From Pantoea sp. Cy-639 (GTDB taxonomy: Bacteria > Pseudomonadota > Gammaproteobacteria > Pseudomonadales > Pseudomonadaceae), in assembly GCF_011752525.1 (NCBI RefSeq), contig NZ_VWXI01000005.1, positions 124,001 to 188,000 of the forward strand: 64,000 nucleotides of DNA. The letters are read 5' to 3'. A program made the translations under genes and the position numbers. Positions 1 through 8,134 of this stretch are shown here, in pieces. Under the pieces are notes generated by a model. The model saw only the letters and a list, made by a program, of their open reading frames with translations. It had not been told where the DNA came from and made no database searches. Each line of letters opens with the position of its first letter. Position 1 is the stretch's first letter.

Positions 1-160
1 GGTCGCTGTCGACCTGCGAGCGCTGCACGCTGAAGCTCAGGCAGCCTGGCGTGCGCAGCGAAGGCTCTAGCAAGTCGCGCAGGCGCATGCCGAGTTCCAC
101 CGAACGACCGTTGCTGGCACGGATGAAAGCCAGGTGTGTGACCGGTTTTTGCTGGGTCAT
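1..160 (-). CDS. Antibiotic biosynthesis monooxygenase (ABM) domain protein, partial
   Basis: Only the first 53 codons are present; the gene runs off the left edge of the window. The peptide starts MTQQKPVTHLAFIRAS and continues with a stretch ending CLSFSVQRSQVDSD, which fits the ferredoxin-like ABM fold of small quinol monooxygenases and related stress enzymes. The start is supported by an AAGGAG ribosome binding site just upstream. It is transcribed away from the AraC-type regulator gene, with a long perfect palindrome between them, so that regulator may control it. Substrate unknown. Confidence 0.6.
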   Translation of the reverse strand, partial: MTQQKPVTHLAFIRASNGRSVELGMRLRDLLEPSLRTPGCLSFSVQRSQVDSD

Positions 161-252
161 GAACGATCTCCTTGAAGCGCTTCGGACGGGACAAACCAGG
201 CTGCCAAGGTTAGAGGCCGCCTCGCGTGCGACGTTAGGCCATTACTGTCGCG

Positions 253-292
253 CGATTGCCTGATCCTGCGACGCGGCAGGATCAGGCAATCG
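253..292. promoter_or_regulatory. 17-bp perfect inverted repeat in a divergent promoter region
   Basis: Arms at 253-269 and 276-292 are perfect reverse complements (left arm CGATTGCCTGATCCTGC) around a 6-nt loop. It lies between two divergent start codons, 93 bp from the ABM gene and 70 bp from the AraC gene, and no T-run follows on either strand. That favours an operator or an RNA hairpin in a leader over an intrinsic terminator. Confidence 0.6.
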
Positions 293-361
293 TCGTGCAG
301 CTTTCGACTAGCGCCCGGCATTGCCCAAACCTATGCTGCGCAGGTCAAGAGGAAACCCGTC

Positions 362-1282
362 ATGCCCCTGTCTTTGCCACTCGATCCGACCCTCGAACCG
401 CAGCGCCAGGCGCTGGCGGCGCTGATCCAGCGCCATGCCAGCGGCCCTCACGGCCCAGGCTCTGCCATCGACGACCTGTATCTCGCGCGCTACGAAGAAG
501 AGATCCGCGGGATGCCCGCCCTTGCCCAACCGGCATTGTGCATCCTGGCCCAGGGCAGCAAGACACTGATCCTGGGCGACGAACATTACGCCTATGATCC
601 CTTGCACTACATGGTGGTCTCGGTCACCTTGCCGATCAGCGGCGCGTTGCTCAAAGCCAGCCCGGAGCATCCGGCACTCGCCCTGCGCCTGGATATCGAC
701 CCGGCGCAGTTGAGCCAGCTGATCGCCGAAAGCAGCCCGATGATGGTGCCCAACCGTCCCTCGGGGCGCGGCCTGTATGTGGAAAAGAGCGATCCGCAAT
801 TGCTCGATGCCTTGATCCGGCTGGTGCAGTTACTCGATGCACCACGCGACATTCCGATCCTCGCACCGCTTATCCGCCGCGAGATCTTCTACCGTCTCTT
901 GCGCGGCCCCCAGGGGCATCGGCTGTACGAGATCGCCTTGGCCAACAGCCAGACCCACCGGGTGTCCCAGGCCATCACCTGGCTCAACCAGCATTATCAG
1001 CAGCCACTGCGTATCGAGGACCTGGCCCGCGAGGTCAACCTCAGCACCTCTACACTGCACCACCGTTTCAAGGCGGTCACCTCGATGAGCCCCTTGCAGT
1101 ACCAGAAGCAGTTGCGTCTGCAGGAAGCACGGCGACTGATGCTCAACGATGGGCTGGAGGCGGCGGTGGCGGGGTATCGGGTTGGCTATGAAAGCCCGTC
1201 GCAGTTCAGCCGGGAATACAGTCGTCTGTACGGCGCCCCGCCGATTCGCGATGTGGCACGCTTGCGCGCCTGCGCAGGCTGA
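362..1282 (+). CDS. AraC-family transcriptional regulator
   Basis: A 306-aa DNA-binding regulator. Residues about 25-180 match the AraC_N type of sensor domain (for example ALCILAQGSKTLILGDEHY). The C-terminal ~100 residues hold the two helix-turn-helix motifs of the AraC/XylS domain (IEDLAREVNLSTSTLHHRF, then the GYRVGYESPSQFSREYSRLYG segment). Length is normal for this subfamily, to which E. coli YqhC belongs. It is divergent from the ABM-domain gene and probably regulates it. The inducer is unknown. Confidence 0.9.
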   Translation: MPLSLPLDPTLEPQRQALAALIQRHASGPHGPGSAIDDLYLARYEEEIRGMPALAQPALCILAQGSKTLILGDEHYAYDPLHYMVVSVTLPISGALLKASPEHPALALRLDIDPAQLSQLIAESSPMMVPNRPSGRGLYVEKSDPQLLDALIRLVQLLDAPRDIPILAPLIRREIFYRLLRGPQGHRLYEIALANSQTHRVSQAITWLNQHYQQPLRIEDLAREVNLSTSTLHHRFKAVTSMSPLQYQKQLRLQEARRLMLNDGLEAAVAGYRVGYESPSQFSREYSRLYGAPPIRDVARLRACAG

Positions 1283-1292
1283 GTGACGACAG

Positions 1293-1343
1293 CGCCGGGC
1301 AGGCCCGCCCCACGCGGCCTTGTGGGAACGGGCTTGCCCGGCG
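1293..1343. repeat. REP-like inverted pair between convergent genes
   Basis: CGCCGGGCAGGCCCGCCCCAC (1293-1313) faces GTGGGAACGGGCTTGCCCGGCG (1322-1343), an imperfect palindrome of the type scattered through P. putida genomes. It sits between the convergent AraC and decarboxylase genes and could act as a bidirectional 3' stabiliser or terminator. Related pairs occur near 36.24 kb and 56.74 kb. Confidence 0.7.
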
Positions 1344-1358
1344 AAGGTAAATGACGCG

Positions 1359-2996
1359 CTATCCAGCCACGGCGGCCTGCCATTGCTGTTGATCCACCTG
1401 GATCAACGTCGGGCCGTTGCGCTCCACGGCCCGCCCCAGCGCCGCCTGCAACTGCGCCACATCGCCAACCTGCTCGGCCTCGGCCCCCAAGGCCCGCGCC
1501 ACGCCAATGAAGTCCGGGGTATGGATATCCACGCCTACCGGCTCGATGGCCCGATTGACCATGTACTTCTTGATCTCCTCGTACCCCTGGTTATTCCACA
1601 GCAGCACGATCACTGGCACCTGCGCCTCCACCGCGCTGGCCAACTCCGGCAGGGTGAACTGCAACCCGCCATCGCCAATCAGGCACACTGCCGGTACACG
1701 CTCGGCCGGGCGCTCGGCGCTGCCCAGCCAGGCGCCCACCGCCGCCGGTAGCGCATACCCCAGGGTTCCGTAACCGGTCGAAGCGTTGAACCAGCGGCGT
1801 GGTTGATGCATGTCGAGGGTCAGGTTGCCGGTGTATACCGGTTGGGTCGAGTCGCCCACCAGCACGGCATTGGGCAGGCACTGCAAGATGCTGGTCAGCA
1901 GGCGGGTCTGGCTCAAGGTCGGTTGATCCCAGCCCGCCGCCAGGGTGTCACGCAGACGCTGTACGCGAGCCTCGCCCCAACTGACATCACTCGACGGCGC
2001 AGGCAACGCGTCCATGGCCTGGAGCAACGCCAGGGTCGCCAGCTCGGCATCGGCCACCAGTGCCAGCTCCGGCAGGTAGTTGCGCACGGTCTGGTCCGGA
2101 TCGATATCGATGCGCAGCAGGCTGCCCGGGATTTCGAAACCACCCTTGAAGGTCACGTCGTAATCGGTCTCGGCCAGTTCCGTGCCGATCGCCAGTACCA
2201 CATCGGCCTCCGCCACCAGGGCGCGGGTAGCGACCAGCGACTGGGTCGAGCCGATCTGCAGTGGATGACTGGCCGGCAGCAGGCCCTTGGCATTGATGGT
2301 CAGTGCCACTGGCGCATGCAGATGCTCAGCCAGTCGCGCCAACGGCGCACCGGCAGCCAAAGCGCCACCACCGGCCAGGATCAGCGGCCGGCGGGCCTTG
2401 GCCAGACGCTCGGCCATCGCCGCCACCGCCTGCGGGGCTGCGCCAGCACGGCTGCTGCGTACCGGTCGGCCTGGCAGCAGGTGATCGGCCGGCTCCACCA
2501 GTACATCCAGCGGGATCTCGATATGCACCGGCCGCGGCCGCGCGCCGTCGAACACGGCAAAGGCGCGCGCCAGCACCTGCGGCAGGTCGTCGGCGCTCAT
2601 CAGTGTCTGCGAGAACGCCGCCACGCCGGCCACCAGTGCCCCCTGGTTGGGCAATTCGTGCAACTTGCCGCGTCCACCACCGAGCTGATCGCGCGACTGC
2701 ACGCTGGAAATCACCAGCATCGGGATCGAATCGGCGTAGGCCTGGCCCATGGCGGTAGTGATGTTGGTCATGCCTGGACCTGTGATGATGAAACACACCC
2801 CTGGCTTGCCACGTGTACGGGCGTAGCCGTCGGCCATGAAACCTGCGCCCTGCTCGTGGCGCGGGGTGACATGGCGGATGGCGGAGCGCGCCAGACCACG
2901 GTAGAGCTCCACGGTATGCACGCCAGGAATACCGAAGACATGGTCCACGCCATAGCCTTCGAGGAGTTTGACCAGCACTTCGCCACAGGTTGCCAT
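1359..2996 (-). CDS. aruI: Thiamine-diphosphate decarboxylase, probable 5-guanidino-2-oxopentanoate decarboxylase
   Basis: A 545-aa enzyme of the acetolactate synthase/benzoylformate decarboxylase family. The N-terminal PYR domain has the conserved Glu in RHEQGAGFMADGYAR (about residue 48). A central domain follows, then a PP domain with the ThDP-Mg motif GDGGLQFTLPEL...WNNQGY starting near residue 437. The sequence most resembles AruI, which decarboxylates 2-ketoarginine to 4-guanidinobutyraldehyde in the arginine transaminase route. No second arginine-catabolic gene lies next to it, so the substrate is inferred. It is divergent from a GcvA-like LysR regulator with about 110 bp between starts. 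Confidence 0.75.
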   Translation of the reverse strand: MATCGEVLVKLLEGYGVDHVFGIPGVHTVELYRGLARSAIRHVTPRHEQGAGFMADGYARTRGKPGVCFIITGPGMTNITTAMGQAYADSIPMLVISSVQSRDQLGGGRGKLHELPNQGALVAGVAAFSQTLMSADDLPQVLARAFAVFDGARPRPVHIEIPLDVLVEPADHLLPGRPVRSSRAGAAPQAVAAMAERLAKARRPLILAGGGALAAGAPLARLAEHLHAPVALTINAKGLLPASHPLQIGSTQSLVATRALVAEADVVLAIGTELAETDYDVTFKGGFEIPGSLLRIDIDPDQTVRNYLPELALVADAELATLALLQAMDALPAPSSDVSWGEARVQRLRDTLAAGWDQPTLSQTRLLTSILQCLPNAVLVGDSTQPVYTGNLTLDMHQPRRWFNASTGYGTLGYALPAAVGAWLGSAERPAERVPAVCLIGDGGLQFTLPELASAVEAQVPVIVLLWNNQGYEEIKKYMVNRAIEPVGVDIHTPDFIGVARALGAEAEQVGDVAQLQAALGRAVERNGPTLIQVDQQQWQAAVAG

Positions 2997-3108
2997 CTTC
3001 GAATACCTGATTCTTGTTGAAATCGGTGTTCATGGAAGCAAGCGCTGGCTATCGCCACAATGCAAAAAAACACATACTTGCCATGTTCTCATGTCATGGC
3101 TTGCAGCA

Positions 3109-4038
3109 ATGAAACGCCTACCGCCCCTCCCCGCCCTGCACACCTTCCTGGTCACCGCCCAGCACTGCAACTTCACCCGTGCGGCGCTGCAGCTGCATAT
3201 CACCCAGGGCGCCGTCAGCCGTCAGATCGCCGGGTTGGAAGAACACCTGGGCTATGCATTGTTCCAGCGTCAGGCAAGAGGCCTGGCGCTGACCCGTGAA
3301 GGCCAGGACTGGCTGCCCAGGGTGCAGCAGGTCTTCGCCCTGATCGAACAGGGCGTGCGCGAAGTGGGCAGCCACAGCAGTACCTTGCAGCTCAAGGCGC
3401 CGACCTGCGTCATGCGCTGGCTGCTGCCTCGGCTGATGGAATGGCAGGCGCTGCGTCCCGATATCCCCGTGGAGCTGACCACCACGGTGCAACATGGCGT
3501 CGACTTTCGCCGTGAAGCGTTCGATGCTGCGGTGATCTACGGTGCTGCGCCGAACCAAGGCCTGCAGGTGCGCAAGCTGTTCGACGAGCAACTGACCCCC
3601 GTCTGCGCACCCTCGCTGCTGGATGGGCCAACACCGCTGCAGCGGTTGCAGGATCTGTCTCGACACATGCTGCTACATCCTTCGCGGGATGAGCACGACT
3701 GGCAGCTGTGGTTGCAGGCCGCCGCCGCCGATTTCGAGCCGCATGGCCCCAGACAGCATTTCGAGACATTGGACATGGCGATGGCGATGGCATCGCAAGG
3801 GACAGGAGTCGCCATTGGCGACTGGGCCTTGATTGGCGACGACTTGCGCAGTGGCCGTCTGTGCATGCCGTTCAAGCTGAAGGTGATGACCGGGAAAAGC
3901 TATTACCTGGTAAGCCCGGCGAAGACGATGCCGGCAGGGCTGGCCGAATTGATCGACTGGCTGGCCCTGCAGGCGGACAATCCGCAGGCGCCAGCCTTGT
4001 TGCCGAACGCGGCTGGCACCTGCCGGGTACGTCAGTAG
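3109..4038 (+). CDS. LysR-family transcriptional regulator (GcvA-like)
   Basis: A 309-aa regulator. The N-terminal winged helix-turn-helix is clear (LPALHTFLVTAQHCNFTRAA, then LHITQGAVSRQIAGLEEHLG), followed by a periplasmic-binding-protein-like effector domain. The start at MKRLPPLPALHTF gives the normal LysR length; an ATG six codons upstream (MSWLAAMKR) is also possible. The gene is divergent from the AruI-like decarboxylase, the usual arrangement for a LysR protein and its target. It converges on the next gene with a 7-bp overlap. Confidence 0.9.
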   Translation: MKRLPPLPALHTFLVTAQHCNFTRAALQLHITQGAVSRQIAGLEEHLGYALFQRQARGLALTREGQDWLPRVQQVFALIEQGVREVGSHSSTLQLKAPTCVMRWLLPRLMEWQALRPDIPVELTTTVQHGVDFRREAFDAAVIYGAAPNQGLQVRKLFDEQLTPVCAPSLLDGPTPLQRLQDLSRHMLLHPSRDEHDWQLWLQAAAADFEPHGPRQHFETLDMAMAMASQGTGVAIGDWALIGDDLRSGRLCMPFKLKVMTGKSYYLVSPAKTMPAGLAELIDWLALQADNPQAPALLPNAAGTCRVRQ

Positions 4039-4646
4039 CCGACGGTGAAGCGTGTGCGTGAATGCGCCGGTTGTTCCAACTCGTCGAGCATGGCGATGGC
4101 GTAGTCGGCAAAGCTGATCCAGCTACGGCCATCGGCACCGATCAGCAGGTGGTCCTTGCCCAGGATGTAGTGCCCCTTGCGCTCACCTTCGACGAACTCC
4201 GCCGATGGCGACAGGAAGGTCCAGTCCAGGGTTGGTTCCTGGCGCAGCACCTCGAGGAAACGCGCCCCGGCACTGGCCTCGGCCTTGTAGGCCTCGGGAA
4301 AGTCCGGGCTGTCGATCACCCGCTGCCCGGAAGGCAACAGCAGGCTACCGGCACCACCCACCACCAACAGGCGCTTGACCCCGGCACGCTTGACCGGTTC
4401 GATGACCTCTGCGGCCTCGAGGGTAGCGAAATGCGCCGCGCTCAGCACCGCGTCGCAGCCGTTCACAGCAGCCTGCAACGCCGCACTGTCCTTGGCGTCG
4501 AGGGCCTTGACCGTGACCCCTTCACGCCCTTGCAGCTTGGCCGGATCCCGGGCGATGGCGACGACCTGATGGCCACGGCGCAGGGCCTCTTCCAGCAACT
4601 GACTGCCTGCACGCCCAGTGGCGCCGATGATTGCGATCTTGCTCAT
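4032..4646 (-). CDS. NAD(P)-binding atypical SDR / NmrA-like oxidoreductase
   Basis: A 204-aa protein with an N-terminal Rossmann motif (MSKIAIIGATGRAGSQLLEEA). It follows the NAD(P)H-binding (NmrA/YwnB-like) pattern and lacks the classical YxxxK pair. The start was chosen because it begins directly with the Rossmann strand and has a GGAG site about 10 bp upstream; a start 12 codons earlier lacks this. It lies 29 bp downstream of the MBL-fold gene on the same strand, so the two are probably co-transcribed. Substrate unknown. Confidence 0.85.
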   Translation of the reverse strand: MSKIAIIGATGRAGSQLLEEALRRGHQVVAIARDPAKLQGREGVTVKALDAKDSAALQAAVNGCDAVLSAAHFATLEAAEVIEPVKRAGVKRLLVVGGAGSLLLPSGQRVIDSPDFPEAYKAEASAGARFLEVLRQEPTLDWTFLSPSAEFVEGERKGHYILGKDHLLIGADGRSWISFADYAIAMLDELEQPAHSRTRFTVGY

Positions 4647-4675
4647 GGAAAACACTCCAACAGGTTGAGAGGGGG

Positions 4676-5551
4676 TTACCACTTCATTTCACCCTTGGCG
4701 ACCTTGGCACCCAGTTCCAGGGAGCTTTCTTCGGCAAGGTTTGGATAGCGCTTCTTCATCGCCGCGATCAGCGCGTCGGCATTGACCGCCTTGGCCGCTT
4801 CGGCGTCGAAATCGAGAATGTACCGGGCAGTGAAACGCACCGCCTCCAGCGAACGGCTGCTGTCGCCCAGATAGTGACCCGGCACCACCGTGCGCGGCGC
4901 CAGACGCTCGATCTTGTCCAGCGTGCTCAGCCAGTCGGCATGGGACTTGGCCGTCTGGGTATCGGCCATCCACACGTGGATGTGCTCGGAAACCACCACG
5001 CCACCGACCACTGCCTTGATCGAGGGAATCCAGACGAAGCTGCGATCCGGTTGCGGGCCATCCAGGCCAACGACTTCCAGGGCCTGGCCTTCCAGTTCCA
5101 GGTGATTGCCGGCAAGCACCTGCGGGACCACCAGCTTGGCCGGCTTGTCGGCGCCCATCTGCGGTCCCCAGTAGGCCAGCTTGGCGTCCATGGTCTTGCG
5201 GATGTGCTCGACGGTGGCGGCCGAGGCGACCACCCGTGCCTTGGGGAATGCCTGGGTGATGGTATCCAGGCCGAAGTAGTAGTCCGGGTCGCCATGGCTG
5301 ACATAGATGGTGGTCAGTTGCTTGCCGCTGGCGCGCAGGCGTTCGACCACCTGCTCGGCCTGGGCCTTGCCGAACTGGGCATCGACCAGGATGGCGTCGT
5401 GGGCGCCACTGACGATCACCGAACTGACCGGGAAGATGGCGTCATGGCCAGGGTTGTAGACATCGAGTTTGAGTGGTTCGCCAGCCATGGCCTGGCCGGC
5501 CAGGGTGACGCAGGCCAGCAGCAGGCCACGCAGGGGAGTGAAAAGTGACAT
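4676..5551 (-). CDS. Exported MBL-fold metallo-hydrolase
   Basis: A 291-aa protein starting MSLFTPLRGLLLACVTLAGQAMAGEP, a signal peptide with probable cleavage after AMA, so periplasmic. The MBL fold is seen as SSVIVSGAHDAILVDAQFG, then YVSHGDPDYYFGLD, then VVPGHYLGDSS. The metal motif is HGDPDYYFG rather than HxHxDH: the second His is Asp and the Asp-following His is Tyr. It may bind one metal or use a variant site. It is probably an operon with the NAD(P)-binding gene and is divergent from a LysR regulator. Confidence 0.85.
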   Translation of the reverse strand: MSLFTPLRGLLLACVTLAGQAMAGEPLKLDVYNPGHDAIFPVSSVIVSGAHDAILVDAQFGKAQAEQVVERLRASGKQLTTIYVSHGDPDYYFGLDTITQAFPKARVVASAATVEHIRKTMDAKLAYWGPQMGADKPAKLVVPQVLAGNHLELEGQALEVVGLDGPQPDRSFVWIPSIKAVVGGVVVSEHIHVWMADTQTAKSHADWLSTLDKIERLAPRTVVPGHYLGDSSRSLEAVRFTARYILDFDAEAAKAVNADALIAAMKKRYPNLAEESSLELGAKVAKGEMKW

Positions 5552-5654
5552 CGGCAGATCCTGTGAGCGGGTTGATGGGTGCAAGCTTAGTTGCCCGATC
5601 CAATACAAAAAATGCGATGCTAGGACATAGTTTGTTTCTGAAACCGGGCAAATC

Positions 5655-6566
5655 ATGGACCGTCTCAACGCCATGCGCGTCTTCGTCACCGTCGTCGACC
5701 TGGGCAGCCAGTCAGCCGCGGCGGATCACCTGGAGCTGTCCAGGCCCGTGGTCTCGAGGTACCTGGCGGAACTCGAGGACTGGGTCGGGGCCCGGCTGAT
5801 GCAGCGCACCACGCGCAAGCTCAGCCTGACGGCCGCCGGGCAGGAAACCCTGCCGCGTTGCCGCCAGATGCTGGAGCTGGCCGGCGATCTGCAGAATGCC
5901 GTGCGCCAGCCAGACGACGCGCCACGCGGCGAGCTGCGCATCAGTGTCAGTACCTCGTTCGGCCAGGCCCAGCTGGTGGACGCGCTGGCCGCCTACGTCA
6001 AGCGCTACCCCGGGGTGAAAGTGGAGCTGCAGATGCTCGACCGCACCGTCAACCTGGTGGACGAGCGTATCGACCTGGCAATTCGCACCAGCAACGATGT
6101 CGACCCCAACCTGATCGCCCGACGTCTGAGCGTATGCCGCTCGGTGGTCTGCGCGTCACCGGCCTATCTTCGCGAGCACGGCATGCCACAGCAGGTCGAA
6201 GACCTGAGCCAGCACAACTGCCTGACCCACGCCTACTTTGGCCATAGCCTGTGGCACTTCAAGGTTGCCGGGCAGCAGGTCAGCGTGCCGGTGGCGGGAA
6301 ACATCAGCGCCAACGAGGCGATGACGTTGCAGAAGGCGGCACTGGCCGGAGCAGGTATCGCCATGCTGCCGACCTACCAGGCCGCCCCAGCCTTGCGCAG
6401 CGGCGAGCTGGTACGCCTGCTGCCCGAGGCCAGGCCGCGGGAGCTGACGCTCAATGCGGTGTATACCTCGCGCAAGCACATGCCGGCGACCTTGCGCAGC
6501 ATGCTGGACTTTCTCGCCGAACGGTTTGCCGACGAGCCGGCATGGGACCAGGGCCTGGGGGTATGA
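5655..6566 (+). CDS. LysR-family transcriptional regulator
   Basis: A 303-aa regulator with N-terminal helix-turn-helix (MDRLNAMRVFVTVVDLGSQS, then HLELSRPVVSRYLAELEDWVG) and a CrgA/DmlR-like substrate-binding domain from about residue 90 (GELRISVSTSFGQAQL). It is divergent from the MBL-fold gene with 103 bp between starts, which makes that operon the likely target. The effector is unknown. Confidence 0.9.
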   Translation: MDRLNAMRVFVTVVDLGSQSAAADHLELSRPVVSRYLAELEDWVGARLMQRTTRKLSLTAAGQETLPRCRQMLELAGDLQNAVRQPDDAPRGELRISVSTSFGQAQLVDALAAYVKRYPGVKVELQMLDRTVNLVDERIDLAIRTSNDVDPNLIARRLSVCRSVVCASPAYLREHGMPQQVEDLSQHNCLTHAYFGHSLWHFKVAGQQVSVPVAGNISANEAMTLQKAALAGAGIAMLPTYQAAPALRSGELVRLLPEARPRELTLNAVYTSRKHMPATLRSMLDFLAERFADEPAWDQGLGV

Positions 6567-6684
6567 ACGCATGACTTCGTCGTGGCCGAAATAGCGCACC
6601 TGCCACGGCAGACCACCCCTACAACGCTGACAAGTGGCCTATGCTTGAAGGTGTCACCTGCTGCTGCAACAGGAGGTCGGTACC

Positions 6685-6858
6685 ATGCACATCAAGTCCA
6701 GGCGTTGCGCCCTCATGTTCGCTCTGCTCGCGGTGGTGGGCGTCTATGGTTCGGCCTGCTGGCGGGTCGAGCTGCTGCGCAACCAGCCCACCGCCAGCAG
6801 CAGCTGCCCCGAGCAGCACTGCGTTCCACACACCGCATCGTTGAGCGCTGTCAGGTAG
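6685..6858 (+). CDS. Small exported or membrane-anchored protein, 57 aa
   Basis: A short reading frame with a strong ribosome binding site (AGGAGG, 6 bp before ATG). The product begins MHIKSRRCALMFALLAVVGV, basic residues followed by one hydrophobic segment, then a short hydrophilic tail with three Cys (C25, C41, C46). It looks like a signal-anchored or cleaved periplasmic peptide. The residues before C25 (YGSAC) are a poor lipobox. Function unknown; no neighbour suggests one. Confidence 0.6.
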   Translation: MHIKSRRCALMFALLAVVGVYGSACWRVELLRNQPTASSSCPEQHCVPHTASLSAVR

Positions 6859-6864
6859 CGGACA

Positions 6865-7734
6865 TCACTCCTCGACGCTCATGTACTCCTTGGCCCAACG
6901 GATATAGTCCTCGGGCTGGGTGTAGGTGTGCGAGAGCTCGGTGGCGTTGAGGTTTTCCGACTTGTTCTGCTGCCCGCGTTGCAGGCGCAGGCAGTCGTAG
7001 GTGGCCTTGATCGCGGCGAAATAGGCGGCATGGCCATCGACCACGATACGCACGCCCAGACGTGCCAGACGCTCATCGTCGCGCAGATTCGGGTTGCCGT
7101 AGGTGACCAGCATCAGCGGTACACTCAGGTGCTCGCTGATTTGCTCCAACTGCTCGAAGTCCTTCACCCCCACCATGCAGATGCCATCGGCACCCGCCCT
7201 TTGGTAGCTCTGGGTGCGGAAAATGATTTCCTCGGTGCTCAGTACGCCGGCGTTGGTCCGGGCAATGATCGACAGCGCCGAGTCGACTCGCGCCTCGAGC
7301 GCCGCGCGGATCTTGCCGACGCCTTCGTCCACCGAAATCAGGTCGGTGGACTTGCGACCGAACTGGGCCGGCAACAGGGTGTCCTCGATGGTCAGCGCGG
7401 CGACACCCGCGCGCTCGAGCTCGGTCACCGTGCGCATCACATTGAGAGCGTTGCCATAGCCATGGTCGGCATCGGCGAGCACCGGCAACTGGGCCACACG
7501 CCCGATGCGGGTGGCCTGCTCGACGAACTCGCTGAGGGTGATCAGGGCGAAGTCCGGCGCGGCCAGGACCTGCAACGAGGCGACCGAACCGCCGAGAATA
7601 CCGACTTCAAAGCCCAGGTCGGCGGCAATACGCGCGGACATCGGGTCGAACACCGATGCGGTGTGATAGCACGAACCCGAAGCGAGCAGTTCGCGGAAAG
7701 CAAAACGCAGATCGTGGTGGGAAGCCTTGGGCAT
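6865..7734 (-). CDS. Oxaloacetate decarboxylase, isocitrate lyase/PEP mutase family
   Basis: A 289-aa member of the isocitrate lyase/phosphoenolpyruvate mutase superfamily. The Mg-binding loop is DADHGYGN with EDTLLP following, and the C-terminal [10 protein letters not shown] segment carries the His typical of the PA4872-type oxaloacetate decarboxylases (oxaloacetate to pyruvate and CO2). The start MPKASHHDL has a GGAG site 5-8 bp upstream; an in-frame start 25 codons earlier has no such support. Older annotations call this carboxyphosphonoenolpyruvate phosphonomutase. Confidence 0.85.
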   Translation of the reverse strand: MPKASHHDLRFAFRELLASGSCYHTASVFDPMSARIAADLGFEVGILGGSVASLQVLAAPDFALITLSEFVEQATRIGRVAQLPVLADADHGYGNALNVMRTVTELERAGVAALTIEDTLLPAQFGRKSTDLISVDEGVGKIRAALEARVDSALSIIARTNAGVLSTEEIIFRTQSYQRAGADGICMVGVKDFEQLEQISEHLSVPLMLVTYGNPNLRDDERLARLGVRIVVDGHAAYFAAIKATYDCLRLQRGQQNKSENLNATELSHTYTQPEDYIRWAKEYMSVEE

Positions 7735-8134
7735 GATCACTCCGCTTGTAATGAGAAATTGTGAACGGCTGACAACCGACCCCGTATCGGGTCTACCTGA
7801 CTGTTCCAACCGTCGCCATCAGGGCGGTCATGCTCGACATGCAGGCAGAGGAATAGAAGGTGTGAAAAACAGCGACGCGAAACCCTGCGGCAAATGGTTG
7901 CACCACGCTGGTGCAAGCCGCGGATTTCAGCCTCTGCGCTCCGGGCACGATAGCATGCAGCCATGCAGCTCTGGATGAATGCGCCAATGCCGATCGTGCA
8001 TAGGGGATGCATGTAGTACATAGGAAGCTACCTAACTCAGGTTACACTTTCCCTTTCCAGATTCTGGGGCCATGGCGTGGACGCGCCCTTGAAGTCCATT
8101 GCTTCGGCACCCGAAATGACCACAAGGTACCTCC
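7735..8134. other. 400-bp divergent intergenic region
   Basis: Region between the oxaloacetate decarboxylase and MFS exporter genes. It holds a perfect 8-bp dyad with NtrC-site architecture at 7898-7916 and, near the exporter, an A/T-richer stretch around 8010-8050 (GTAGTACATAGGAAGCTACC) likely to carry the promoter. No convincing ORF or RNA gene was seen. Confidence 0.5.
7898..7916. promoter_or_regulatory. Perfect dyad resembling an NtrC (NRI) binding site
   Basis: TTGCACCACGCTGGTGCAA is two perfect 8-bp arms around 3 nt, the architecture GCACCA-N3-TGGTGC known for enteric glnA NtrC sites. No proper sigma-54 promoter was found on either side: the nearest GG...GC element downstream has the wrong spacing. 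It may instead be the operator of an unrelated dimeric regulator. Confidence 0.4.

Noticed and set aside
1803..3020. 405-aa open frame antisense to the AruI-like gene
   Set aside because: Shadow frame; the opposite strand encodes a full, motif-complete ThDP enzyme.
7945..7965. Sigma-54-like GGGCACG...ATGC element downstream of the NtrC-like dyad
   Set aside because: There are 11 rather than 10 bases between the GG and GC dinucleotides, which is not tolerated by sigma-54.
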